From contig CANFHA010000022.1 in assembly GCA_947446645.1 (NCBI GenBank), forward strand, positions 25,193 to 89,192: a DNA stretch of 64,000 bases. The letters run 5' to 3'. The DNA comes from Chitinophagaceae bacterium. GTDB taxonomy: Bacteria; Bacteroidota; Bacteroidia; Chitinophagales; Chitinophagaceae. This document shows, piece by piece, positions 55,799 to 64,000 of the stretch (the stretch's first letter is position 1; each line of letters starts with the position of its first letter). Both the position numbers and the translations under genes were made by a program. Below the pieces are notes generated by a model. It made no database searches. It had not been told where the DNA came from and worked only from the letters and a program-made list of their open reading frames with translations.

Positions 55799-56680
55799 CT
55801 ATTCTTCTTCATCAGTAAGCAGTTTCATCAGCAGCTGTATCTCTTCTGCTTTCTGATCTTCTTTCCTGTATCGGTAGCAGAGCGCCAGTTCTTCCATCAT
55901 CTTATATATGATACCCCGTGTAAGCACAGGGGTAAAGTACATATCCGGCTCCTGCGCATTTATTTTTTTCAGGTACACGTCTACATCTGCCTGGGTATAC
56001 ACCATGCCGCTTATGGGGTCAATGTAAAATTGTATCTGCTGTATACCATTGGGGTCAGAGCTGAGGAAGCTGTGCAGCGTATCTATATAGGCAAAGATAA
56101 ATTGCCTCGGCACGTTCATGGCAAAGATCGGTATGTCCAGCATTTCGCACAGGGCCAGGTATAGCACACCAATGCTGTAGGAATTGCCCTGCTTGCCTTC
56201 TATCACCTGGTTTATGAAAAAGTATTTGGGGTCGCGCTCCGTGAGTTCGTGCCCTTGCAGCTTGTAAAAATTATAGAGTATACTGTTAAACACATTTACC
56301 TGCTCCAGTGGCGAGAGATAATTATTGAGCTCAAGCCAAATGTTGCGCTTCATTTGGTCAAACTGGGTGAGAATAGCAGGTACATTCAGATCAGGAAATT
56401 GAAACCGGGCTATCAGTATTGCACCCCTCAGCAGTTCAGGATGCGGGCTGCGGCTCCACTCCATAAAATCCTGCTGCAGATCATTAAAGTGCACGCGGTG
56501 TATCAGCATCTCTATCCGCTCCTGCACCTCTTCATCCACAGTCACCTCCCACAGCTGCTCCAGGTTAGGGATAATATCCTTACCATAGTGCACCAGCTTT
56601 GAGGCCACAGTGTCGTAGACCTCATCATCGGGGTCGTCTATCAGCGTTAGCAGCGCTTTTATTTCTTTATTTGAATGCAT
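55799..56680 (-). CDS. SirB1/transglutaminase-like-fold protein
   Basis: 293 residues from the ATG at 56678-56680. The SirB1 core is GNSYSIGVLYLALCEMLDIPIFA, then NVPRQFIFAYID, a position normally held by His in active transglutaminase-like enzymes. An N-terminal helical part (NKEIKALLTLIDDPDDEVYD) looks HEAT-like. Cytoplasmic. Function unknown. It converges on the TPR gene, 2 bp apart. Confidence 0.8.
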   Translation of the reverse strand: MHSNKEIKALLTLIDDPDDEVYDTVASKLVHYGKDIIPNLEQLWEVTVDEEVQERIEMLIHRVHFNDLQQDFMEWSRSPHPELLRGAILIARFQFPDLNVPAILTQFDQMKRNIWLELNNYLSPLEQVNVFNSILYNFYKLQGHELTERDPKYFFINQVIEGKQGNSYSIGVLYLALCEMLDIPIFAMNVPRQFIFAYIDTLHSFLSSDPNGIQQIQFYIDPISGMVYTQADVDVYLKKINAQEPDMYFTPVLTRGIIYKMMEELALCYRYRKEDQKAEEIQLLMKLLTDEEE

Positions 56681-56686
56681 GTTCAA

Positions 56687-57056
56687 AATTCAAAAGTCGC
56701 TCGCTTTATTGAAACAGGGAGAAACATCTGTAACAAGGGCAAATACCGTGCCTGTTCCGCTCATTCCTTTTGACGTAATGAAGATACCCTAAAAAATAAA
56801 AACGCTTCGCAACCAATATTAACAGCATGTGGATAGGCAAAAAACTGTAACCGACATTTGGTCCCGGCTTTCTTACTACTATCACCACCAGTGGCGTTGG
56901 CACCATTCATCTGCTTACTGCTATTGAGCTCATCCACATCGCAACATAACAATCGCGTAACAAAAAAGGGTGTTTTTCCAGGTAAAAGGCAAATAATAAT
57001 ATTTTACTATTGTCGTTATATAAAATTATTCCTCACTCTTAAAACTATCGAATCTC
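56687..57056. other. Region upstream of the unknown cassette
   Basis: 370 bp between the divergent SirB1-like gene and the first decoration-like gene. It must contain the cassette promoter; no exact TAnnTTTG box was found within 60 bp of the ATG. A 63-codon minus-strand frame (56761-56952) lacks supporting features. Confidence 0.4.
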
Positions 57057-57881
57057 ATGTGCCAGCAATCAAATGATTGTAACGATTACAGTCTGCTCAC
57101 CGCCAATACCGGAATGACCAGAATATCAAATTCCGCCCCAACGCTCACAGGCACATTAGCCACCACAGTGCTTACTGCTGGCGGTGCCAACGGCACCATC
57201 GTCAAGTCAATTATCATCAAGGCCATCCAGCAGGTTACACAAGGCATGGTGCGCCTGTTTATCGACGACGGTACCAGCCGCATTCTGTATAAAGAAGTAC
57301 CAATTCCCATACAGCCACAAACAACCTCCGTACCTCTGCCTGTTCCTAAGTATATCATGTTCGAGATTGCGCTTGAAGGCGGCCTGAAACTATAGGCTGG
57401 TTATACATTACTTACCTCAACACAAAATGCCGAGGTTTTCAATGTCATTGCAGAAGGGCTGGATTGGAGCTACCCCGAAACCTTACCTTACTCTTGTTGC
57501 AACTTTGAGCAGGAGAGCGCAGATACTGGACTGGCAATCTTATCCGCCGCAAACCCTAATCTCGATGGCAGCGGCACCATTGTCCCTGTCTTCACTGCAG
57601 GCAGTCCTAATGGTGCTACCGTCAAAACCATTACTATCAAAGCCTTACAAAGCACCCACCCCGGTATCGTTCGTCTTTTCCTTTACAATGGCAGCAATTG
57701 GTTTCTGATGCAGGAAATATCAGTTCCGCAAACAAATCAATCTGCCTATGAACCATCTTTCAAGCAGGTCCTCAATATGAACTACAGCCTCCAGGCCGGT
57801 TATAAAATTGGTGCTACTACAGATATTGCTCAGGGCTTCGCCATCACTATAGAAGGGGTGAACTGGAGATACCCTATATAG
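57057..57881 (+). pseudogene. Two-repeat beta protein (phage-decoration-like), interrupted by an in-frame TAG
   Basis: The frame runs 274 codons from ATG 57057 to TAG 57879-57881, with one internal TAG at codon 113 (57393-57395). The downstream paralogue has CAG (Gln) at that position in GGMKLQAGQQ, here GGLKL-stop-AGYT. The frame is otherwise intact. Two ~130-residue repeats, each Cys-start, TG, then AxxxLxGxGT...V-F-T-A-G..VKxIxIKA...GxVRLFI and ending in a QNAEVFNVIAEGLDWSYP-type strand. The pattern resembles particle-surface (decoration) proteins of tailed phages (recalled, not searched). No signal peptide. First of four co-directional genes. A 112-residue one-domain product is the direct reading. 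Confidence 0.7.
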
Positions 57882-57939
57882 TCGGATACATATGCTTTGA
57901 AATACAAACCCCATTTACCAATCCACTATCTGCTATAAA

Positions 57940-58761
57940 ATGACCGTCTGTAATAAAGATTATTCGCAAAAAATTGCCGCAACCGGCGTTGGTGCTGTCA
58001 GTGTCGCCAACCCTTTTCTGGATGGTTCCGGCAGCCTCATTCCTGTTTTTAACGCGGGCAAAGCTGGCGCGGTGGTCAGGTCCATCATCATTAAGGCCAT
58101 AGCGCCCACTCTTTCCGGAATGGTGCGCCTTTTCATTGGCAAGAAGAACGCCCCCTCCGTACTTTTCAAAGAAGTACCTGTGCCGGTAAACCCTAATGTT
58201 GTTGATACACCGGTGCCTGCGCCTAAGTATATAATGTTCGAAACGGTATTGATTGGCGGCATGAAGCTTCAGGCGGGCCAGCAAATTCTGGCATCTACAC
58301 AAAATGCCGAGGTGTTTAACATTATCGTCGAAGCTATCAACTGGACTTATCCCGAAGACGTTCACCCGCAATGTTGCAACTATCTGCAGACAGCAGCAAA
58401 TACCGGCGTTAAAATAATCAGCGTGGCAAACCAGCGGCTCAATGGTGCAGGCGCCATAGTTAGTATTTTTAGTGCAGGCGCGGGTGCAGGTTCGCTCATA
58501 AAAAAGATTACCATAACGGCGTTGCAGAATACACACGAAGGAGTGGTGAGGCTTTTTATTACAGACACAGCTGCTCAGTGGCGGCTCATGCGCGAAGTAT
58601 GGGTGCAGCAAACAGAGCAGTCAGCCTTTGAGCCCTCATTCCACCGAGTGGTCGAGATGGATTTTTACCTGAAGGCAGGCCTCAGTATTGGAGCCTCTAC
58701 CGAAAATGCTGAAAGTTTCGCCATTACGGTTGACGCTGTAAATCTTAATTATCCAATATAA
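57940..58761 (+). CDS. Two-repeat beta protein (phage-decoration-like), intact copy
   Basis: 273 residues; paralogue of the upstream gene. Repeat 1 (~5-135): VANPFLDGSGSLIPVFNAGK, VRSIIIKAIAPTLSGMVRLF, KYIMFETVLIGGMKLQAGQQ, STQNAEVFNIIVEAINW. Repeat 2 (~145-273): VANQRLNGAGAIVSIFSAG, KKITITALQNTHEGVVRLFI, then ENAESFAITVDAVNLNYPI. A Cys-Cys pair (PQCCNYLQ) links them. No signal peptide. Likely beta-sandwich, possibly oligomeric. 58 bp after the interrupted copy. Function unknown. Confidence 0.75.
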   Translation: MTVCNKDYSQKIAATGVGAVSVANPFLDGSGSLIPVFNAGKAGAVVRSIIIKAIAPTLSGMVRLFIGKKNAPSVLFKEVPVPVNPNVVDTPVPAPKYIMFETVLIGGMKLQAGQQILASTQNAEVFNIIVEAINWTYPEDVHPQCCNYLQTAANTGVKIISVANQRLNGAGAIVSIFSAGAGAGSLIKKITITALQNTHEGVVRLFITDTAAQWRLMREVWVQQTEQSAFEPSFHRVVEMDFYLKAGLSIGASTENAESFAITVDAVNLNYPI

Positions 58762-58866
58762 TTTTTGTTTTCGCGCCGCGCTGAAGAATGGCGCATATTC
58801 TATTCACCATACCCAACAAACATTTTATCCAATCTTTTAATCCCAAGCTCATACTAAAACAATCTT

Positions 58867-59163
58867 ATGGAAAAAGGATTCTTAAACTCCCCAACTGATG
58901 CCAACAGCATAAGCATGGCCAATATTAACCTCAACAATTATAGTAGCCGCTATTACATGCCCGCTTATAGTCCGTCGGGCGGCTCGCTCCCTATGCCCGC
59001 TACGACATGCGGTTGCGGAGGTCAAAAAGCTATTCAGCCACCTCTTCTAAATAATTTGCCGCAACAACGAGTGCAGCGTTTAGTGGCAGCTAATCCGGGA
59101 ATATACCCACCAACAACTAATAATTTTCAAGGAAAAGCACCTGGATATACACCTTGGAAATAG
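58867..59163 (+). CDS. Small Pro/Gly/Cys-rich hypothetical protein
   Basis: 98 residues, MEKGFLNSPTDANSISMANI start. The middle is low-complexity with a Cys-Gly-Cys-Gly-Gly knot (ATTCGCGGQ), then Pro-rich. No signal peptide, no membrane segment, no family. Its ATG is 105 bp past the intact decoration-like gene, and the large gene starts 23 bp after its stop. Probably an accessory component of the cassette. Confidence 0.6.
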   Translation: MEKGFLNSPTDANSISMANINLNNYSSRYYMPAYSPSGGSLPMPATTCGCGGQKAIQPPLLNNLPQQRVQRLVAANPGIYPPTTNNFQGKAPGYTPWK

Positions 59164-59186
59164 GACATTTTACTAAAATCAATGTT

Positions 59187-62100
59187 ATGCCAACACTATC
59201 GTCACCTACAGACTTGGCCCTTCAAGTATCGCGAAACGGCAGTGCCTCAACAGAGCGATTTGACGGGGCGCTAGACAATACCGATGTTATATTTTACGAA
59301 GGATCAAATGGGCAATTACCAGTTAGATCCTTAGCGACAAGTATCACCAAAGTTGGTCACAACTCTGGCACAGATATAGCTCATTCGGCTATGGCAGATA
59401 CGGGATGGGACAATCCACTACTTCGTGAAAATCCCTATTACTTCTATGGCTCAATTTCAGAAGACATATTGCATAGGTATTTGGATAAAGGATTAGGAAT
59501 GGATCAAATGTCGCAATGGAATTATTACCCGTGGATACAGGGACCGAGTATTAATTCCGACTTTATAAATCATCCTCTTGGTTCATATGCGACTGACACG
59601 AACTACCAACATGGCCAGGATTTACAGATGATTCTGGATACTGGCGCCAAGTTTATTGCAGACGTTAATGGCTTCTGGGGCGGTCCTGGTGACAGATACT
59701 CCCTTCTCAGTTTTTTAGAATTATTAAGTATTGATATTAATTATATACATTCACATGATCCATTTGTCATTTTTCAAGCCGGAATATGGGAAGATATAGA
59801 ACTTATATCTCCTTGTACGCTAACATTTGATGATGTAAGAGGAGGCTTTGAAAATTTAATTCTTATGTTTTATGACTCTTTATCGCATCGCGAAACGTTT
59901 GTGCCTGATAACTATACATGTATAGATCCGGTTACTGGCACTGCAAAGCACACCTTTTTTCAGCCAGCTATGCGCTATCCTGAGGGATTCGTGTCTTCAT
60001 TAACTTATATTATTTCAACGACACCTGAATCAGCTTTGATTCACCAACAAGCGAAATACACATTGTCGCAAATCGATTACGATAGTACAACTATTCTCAC
60101 TCGACCAGATATTTCCCGTCCAGAAACACAAATGTATTTTTACTACTTAGCGACCAAATACATTGACGCTGGTTGTGAAGCTATACATCTGGGAGATATT
60201 TTTAGAATGTCCGTACGTGACCCTGGCTATAAAATATATTGGTCCTTGTGCCAAAAAATACGCGCATATGGATCTCTCTACGCACGAAGAAAATTAGTAC
60301 TCTTAGATGCGCACGTGTATGACGATTCGGGCGATACTACCTTTGCTACCAATGCACACCATAAATTGGGTTATTTTTATGATCCAGACTGGCCAACAAT
60401 AAAGCCACCTTGGCAAAGGCAATTGCTATTAGATTATCTTTCTTTGGGAATATATTATCTGCGGAACAACAATAAGGACTGCCATGATGATATTGTTGGA
60501 AGGGCAAATCAGCCTCAGACCTTAGAATATGGCGCTGGTCTGCTTAACCATAGTCTCGGAGGCTTGCACCCCCAGGGCTGGATATGCGCACATTCTCCAT
60601 ATACCCAGGAATTTGATCATGGTGGAGCTAGTCATTGTCAGGGTTGCAACTTTCCGTACGACCACACCTTTGGTTACCCTGGTTCGTCTTGGTTTGCCAA
60701 TCAAGATGAAATTACAAAAAACAGAGTAATAAAATATTCAATTTACAAAACCCGCTGTTATGATCCTTATGGCCATTTAAGATTGATGGGAAGAAGATTT
60801 ACATCGTTTTCGGGTTACATGTATAGGGCAAATACAGCTAGACCCACGCTTCCATCTGGCGCACTACAGGGTAGTAATCAGCAGCAAACAATAAAGGAGG
60901 TATGGCAAGGTGCATTTGCTGGTTCGTATAATTGGGTCCATCACAACTTTACGGTTGAAAATATAATTAATGCGCCTGTCGGCGTATCTTCTAGCCTCAT
61001 TTTGGTCGGTTCAGATAAAATGTATAGCATAGTTGGTGGCAATATTTGCGGGGCATTGAAGGTGAGTGACAACTTTAACGGTGGCACTTGGCTTGGGCTT
61101 TGTCCTACTTTTGCGTCTGGTTCCGGCATTCGGGTAGCTGCGCTTAGCGACCTTGTTGCCAGTCCTGACGGTCAAACCTTACTCTATATTGGCGTTGATG
61201 GGTATATCCATGGTTATCGTGCCCATCCGGGTAACCCGTGGGATTATGACTATTTCGATTTTATGAAAGATGGTCCCAATGGCATGATTTCCAGTGCGGT
61301 AAAAGCTAAATGCTGCCTGATTTATCCTACGAATGATAGTGTATATTTCATTACAACTAATGGCTGGGTATATGGTTTCGTATATTATTCCGGGGCATGG
61401 GTTTGGGCTAGTCCTACTATTATTTCAACTTCTCTTCACCATCTGCCTGTTAGCCCGGAAGTTCATGCCGTTAGTGGGCTAACATACGATGCAGCTACTC
61501 ATAGATTATATTTTGTCAATAATAACGGCCTTTTGTTTTATTACGTCATTAATTCATTGTTCGACTATACATATTTTGCATGTCCGGGCAATGCGGCGCT
61601 AATGAGTCAGCAATTGCAGATCGTAGGGAAACTCGTGCTTCATGGCAATAGAATTTATTTTATCGGGCACTTTACTGGCTATGCTGTTGCTGAAGGTCAA
61701 AATTGGGTTCACTGTTTAATAGATGGCCCGTCGGATTGGGGTACCGTAAGCCCGTCATACGCGGCATTATATGGCGGGCAGCCAATGTACGGTAGCGCAG
61801 CAAATACACAAATACCACCAGCATATCCTTCAGGCGAAGTTGCGATTAGTCCCGATGGCCGCACAATAGCATTTCTCAACATTCACAATTTTGTAAGCTT
61901 TTATTACAGTTCTGATGGGTATAATTATTCATTTCACTACACACCATTCACCGATATTAACGATATACAGGGTTCAAATAGTTTACAATTCCACGGCTTT
62001 GACTTATTCTATTTATCTTTTTTTGATTCTATTAATATTCATTGCTATAAATACCAGGAAGATTACTGTAGTAATCCGGTTATTCAGGAATACTTAGATG

Positions 62101-62441
62101 ACCCTGTTCCTATCCACCATCCTCCGGTAGTATCAGTTGTGCCTGGTGCAAGGAAGTTAAGGCTAAGTTTCTATGAATGTGGAAATTGTGAGAAGTGGAG
62201 TTTTACCTACGAACAGGTGGATCTTCCTCATCCTCTACCCACTGGATTCATAGTAGATCGTCGGTTATCTATTTTCCAGGTTGATTGCGCTACGTTTCCA
62301 TTTCCATCACAGGTTGATTTTGATTTAAATCCCAGCCATTTAGGGTGGGTACCTTTAAGTGCAGGTGGACATTACGTGTATAAATACAATTTAAGTAACA
62401 ATTTGGGAGTGGGATATAATCTCACAATAGATGTGCCATAA
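59187..62441 (+). CDS. Large protein: TIM-barrel-like domain plus beta-propeller
   Basis: 1084 residues from the ATG at 59187. Residues ~1-580 look like a glycoside-hydrolase-style barrel, judged by alternating strand/helix and acidic strand ends (TGAKFIADVNGFWGGPGDRY, PFVIFQAGIWEDIELI, AIHLGDIFRMSV, KLVLLDAHVYDDSGD); no family motif is certain. Residues ~600-930 hold five to six blades with the pattern GxxxGYxxxxxxWxx (IHGYRAHPGNPWDYD, VYGFVYYSGAWVWASP, VSFYYSSDGYNYSF), a propeller. The last ~110 residues are a beta domain with a paired Cys (YECGNCEKW). No signal peptide or T9SS tail. It is more A+T-rich than neighbouring core genes, suggesting transfer. Catalysis unproven. Confidence 0.65.
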   Translation: MPTLSSPTDLALQVSRNGSASTERFDGALDNTDVIFYEGSNGQLPVRSLATSITKVGHNSGTDIAHSAMADTGWDNPLLRENPYYFYGSISEDILHRYLDKGLGMDQMSQWNYYPWIQGPSINSDFINHPLGSYATDTNYQHGQDLQMILDTGAKFIADVNGFWGGPGDRYSLLSFLELLSIDINYIHSHDPFVIFQAGIWEDIELISPCTLTFDDVRGGFENLILMFYDSLSHRETFVPDNYTCIDPVTGTAKHTFFQPAMRYPEGFVSSLTYIISTTPESALIHQQAKYTLSQIDYDSTTILTRPDISRPETQMYFYYLATKYIDAGCEAIHLGDIFRMSVRDPGYKIYWSLCQKIRAYGSLYARRKLVLLDAHVYDDSGDTTFATNAHHKLGYFYDPDWPTIKPPWQRQLLLDYLSLGIYYLRNNNKDCHDDIVGRANQPQTLEYGAGLLNHSLGGLHPQGWICAHSPYTQEFDHGGASHCQGCNFPYDHTFGYPGSSWFANQDEITKNRVIKYSIYKTRCYDPYGHLRLMGRRFTSFSGYMYRANTARPTLPSGALQGSNQQQTIKEVWQGAFAGSYNWVHHNFTVENIINAPVGVSSSLILVGSDKMYSIVGGNICGALKVSDNFNGGTWLGLCPTFASGSGIRVAALSDLVASPDGQTLLYIGVDGYIHGYRAHPGNPWDYDYFDFMKDGPNGMISSAVKAKCCLIYPTNDSVYFITTNGWVYGFVYYSGAWVWASPTIISTSLHHLPVSPEVHAVSGLTYDAATHRLYFVNNNGLLFYYVINSLFDYTYFACPGNAALMSQQLQIVGKLVLHGNRIYFIGHFTGYAVAEGQNWVHCLIDGPSDWGTVSPSYAALYGGQPMYGSAANTQIPPAYPSGEVAISPDGRTIAFLNIHNFVSFYYSSDGYNYSFHYTPFTDINDIQGSNSLQFHGFDLFYLSFFDSINIHCYKYQEDYCSNPVIQEYLDDPVPIHHPPVVSVVPGARKLRLSFYECGNCEKWSFTYEQVDLPHPLPTGFIVDRRLSIFQVDCATFPFPSQVDFDLNPSHLGWVPLSAGGHYVYKYNLSNNLGVGYNLTIDVP

Positions 62442-62496
62442 TTATCGATAGTTACAGCATTTTATAATCCATAACTTTACATCAATAAAGCCTACT

Positions 62497-64000
62497 ATGA
62501 AAAATACGATAACAATTTTTTTCCTCTTTTTATCTCATTTCTCGTCTTTCGCTCAGCCCTCCATAGAGTGGCAAAAGTGTTTAGGAAGCACTGATGGGGA
62601 TAATGGGTATTCGATTGTACAGACGTTTGATAGCGGGTATGTTGTTTTCGGAAGCACTGGTGATTCAATTAATGGTGACGTAACAGGCAATCATGGATTA
62701 GTCGATTATTGGATTGTAAAGATCTCATCATCCGGCGGTCTCCAGTGGGAACAGGCCTTGGGTGGTAGTAAAGTGGATCATGGAACCGATGTGCGGCAAA
62801 CAGCTGACAGCGGCTATATTGTTTGCGGTTACAGCGAATCAGATGATGGAGATGTTTCAGGAAATCATGGCTCTTTTGATTATTGGGTGGTGAAATTATC
62901 GTCCTCGGGAAATATTCAATGGCAGAGATCCTATGGAGGTTCATCGGATGAGTATGCCAACTCAATCAGGCAAACTGTCGATGGAGGTTATATAGTTGCT
63001 GGTACTTCGGGCTCTGCTGATGGAGACGTTGCCGGATCAGCTTATCAAGGTTTTTGGGTTGTCAAACTTTCCTCGTTGGGTGCCATTCAATGGCAGAAAT
63101 CATTTGGTGGTTCAGGAGCCAGCACGGCTAATTCCGTCATACAAACAACCGATAGTGGTTATATACTTGCTGGTGTCACGGAAGCAAACAATGGCGATGT
63201 AGCAGGTAACCATGACCTACAGGATTGCTGGATCGTTAAATTATCATCATCAGGTAATGTTCAATGGAAGCGTTGTTATGGCGGCAGCGGAAACGATGAG
63301 GCCCATTCCATAATTCAGACGATAGATGGTGGTTATCTGTTCACGGGATATTCAAACTCGGCGGATGGCGATGTATCCGGGAATCATGGCTATTATGATG
63401 CGTGGGTAGTTAAGTTGACAGCATTAGGTAGCATACAGTGGCAAAGGTCTCATGGTGGTAGCGGTGCAGATGATGCCTATTCTGTCTGGCAAACGGTTGA
63501 TAATAATTACCTTATCGGGGGATTCTCGGTAACGGGCGAAACAGACTCAAATCTCACACACGGGGGTGGCTTTCCTGATGGGTGGCTAGTTCAATTATCT
63601 GCTTCGGGCGACCTGTCTTGGCAAAAATGTTTGGGGGGCAGTAATGCGGATTGGCTGTACTGCGTCCAGCAGGTAGCCGATCATGGTATTATCGTGGCAG
63701 GGTACACTGCATCAAATGATGGCGATGTATACGGAAACCATGGCGGTTACGACTACTGGGTTGTAAAGTTGGCTGCACTGTCTGGTATCGATGAAAACCA
63801 CCCATCATCTTTTGTAACTATTGCACCCAATCCCACCACCAGCCTGATCACCATACAGGGCACAGAAAATGCAACCATCAAGATATGCAACATCCTCGGC
63901 CAGCCTATAAAAGAGGAGCATAACACCACCACCATTTCCATAGCAGATTGCCCGCCTGGCATGTACTTCATATCCATCTTCAACCAGCAAGGCCTTCTAT
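62497..64000 (+). CDS. T9SS-exported tandem-repeat protein (runs off right edge)
   Basis: About 501 codons from the ATG at 62497, open to the window end. Signal peptide 1-20 (ending SFAQ). Seven repeats of ~58 residues with the consensus WQKxxGGSxxDxxxSIxQTxDGGYIVxGxSxSxDGDVSGNHGxxDYWVVKLSSSG, likely blades of a propeller-like fold. A T9SS type A sorting domain starts near residue 440 (VTIAPNPTTSLITI, ICNILGQPI, GMYFISI) and is nearly complete. No enzyme motif. It is separated by 55 bp from the large cassette gene and may share its transcript. Confidence 0.85.
   Translation, partial: MKNTITIFFLFLSHFSSFAQPSIEWQKCLGSTDGDNGYSIVQTFDSGYVVFGSTGDSINGDVTGNHGLVDYWIVKISSSGGLQWEQALGGSKVDHGTDVRQTADSGYIVCGYSESDDGDVSGNHGSFDYWVVKLSSSGNIQWQRSYGGSSDEYANSIRQTVDGGYIVAGTSGSADGDVAGSAYQGFWVVKLSSLGAIQWQKSFGGSGASTANSVIQTTDSGYILAGVTEANNGDVAGNHDLQDCWIVKLSSSGNVQWKRCYGGSGNDEAHSIIQTIDGGYLFTGYSNSADGDVSGNHGYYDAWVVKLTALGSIQWQRSHGGSGADDAYSVWQTVDNNYLIGGFSVTGETDSNLTHGGGFPDGWLVQLSASGDLSWQKCLGGSNADWLYCVQQVADHGIIVAGYTASNDGDVYGNHGGYDYWVVKLAALSGIDENHPSSFVTIAPNPTTSLITIQGTENATIKICNILGQPIKEEHNTTTISIADCPPGMYFISIFNQQGLL

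Noticed and set aside
56761..56952. 63-codon minus-strand ORF upstream of the SirB1-like gene
   Set aside because: No family, no signal, no start context; a second overlapping frame is equally long. Probably chance.
57393..57395. Genome-wide TAG recoding
   Set aside because: Many other genes in the window end at TAG at the expected family length (e.g. 8671, 55796), so the code is standard.
1..64000. Integrase, transposase, tRNA or att-site boundaries for a mobile element
   Set aside because: None found by reading both strands; the cassette at 57-62 kb therefore cannot be called a mobile element on structure alone.

Overview
The window looks like a chromosomal segment from a Bacteroidota bacterium, most likely a Chitinophagaceae-type member. 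Four independent signs support this. Several large secreted proteins end in type IX secretion (T9SS) sorting domains. Many genes have TAnnTTTG -7 promoter boxes and no Shine-Dalgarno sequence. The gene families are typical of the phylum (TonB receptor with carboxypeptidase-like N-domain, FISUMP, DUF5683, MBOAT/AlgJ-like pairs, acpP-fabF-rnc). Intergenic DNA often carries degenerate 7-bp repeats. I saw no rRNA, tRNA, CRISPR array, integrase or transposase.

Layout. 1-5.3 kb: start of a TonB-dependent receptor (runs off the left edge), a toxin-antitoxin pair with a frameshifted ParE toxin, tatC-rpiB, and an ECF sigma factor with an anti-sigma/trypsin-like protease fusion. 5.4-17.6 kb: T9SS-exported esterase-like protein with bacterial Ig repeats, GH3-family enzyme, lptB, chaN-like and FISUMP proteins, cutC, a glycosylasparaginase-type hydrolase, and an NHL-repeat T9SS protein. 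17.9-28.2 kb: GNAT, TolB-like propeller, an antitoxin with a truncated PIN toxin, fluC/crcB, odhB, a VOC protein with a broken duplicate 1.4 kb away, a membrane sensor that stops after the histidine-phosphotransfer helices, an acyltransferase, the acpP-fabF-rnc operon and a lone receiver protein. 28.6-37 kb: T9SS phospholipase D-like protein, then small accessory genes (DoxX-like, cupin, DinB, SRPBCC, acetyltransferases, two divergent Crp/Fnr regulators). 37.4-56.7 kb: two YD-repeat secreted proteins, a polysaccharide O-acetylation cluster (SGNH + MBOAT, DUF5683, second MBOAT), a VWA-like membrane protein, a pair of paralogous secreted proteins (one His/Gly-rich), NADP-isocitrate dehydrogenase, thioredoxin-like protein, FemAB-like protein, LolC/E-like permease, a 901-residue TPR protein and a SirB1-like protein.

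56.7-62.4 kb is the least explained part. Four co-directional genes have no recognisable signal peptides. Two are tandem paralogues, each made of two ~130-residue beta-rich repeats that resemble, from memory, phage particle-surface (decoration-like) proteins; the first is cut by a single in-frame TAG exactly where the second has a Gln codon. They are followed by a 98-residue Cys/Pro-rich protein and a ~1084-residue protein that looks like a TIM-barrel-like domain plus a beta-propeller. The large gene is visibly more A+T-rich than the housekeeping genes. This is my best candidate for an undescribed system. The window ends inside a T9SS-exported repeat protein.

Recurrent themes are export to the envelope (TatC, LptB, LolC/E-like, T9SS cargo), surface glycan modification, and gene decay: two broken toxins, a truncated VOC copy and nonsense codons.
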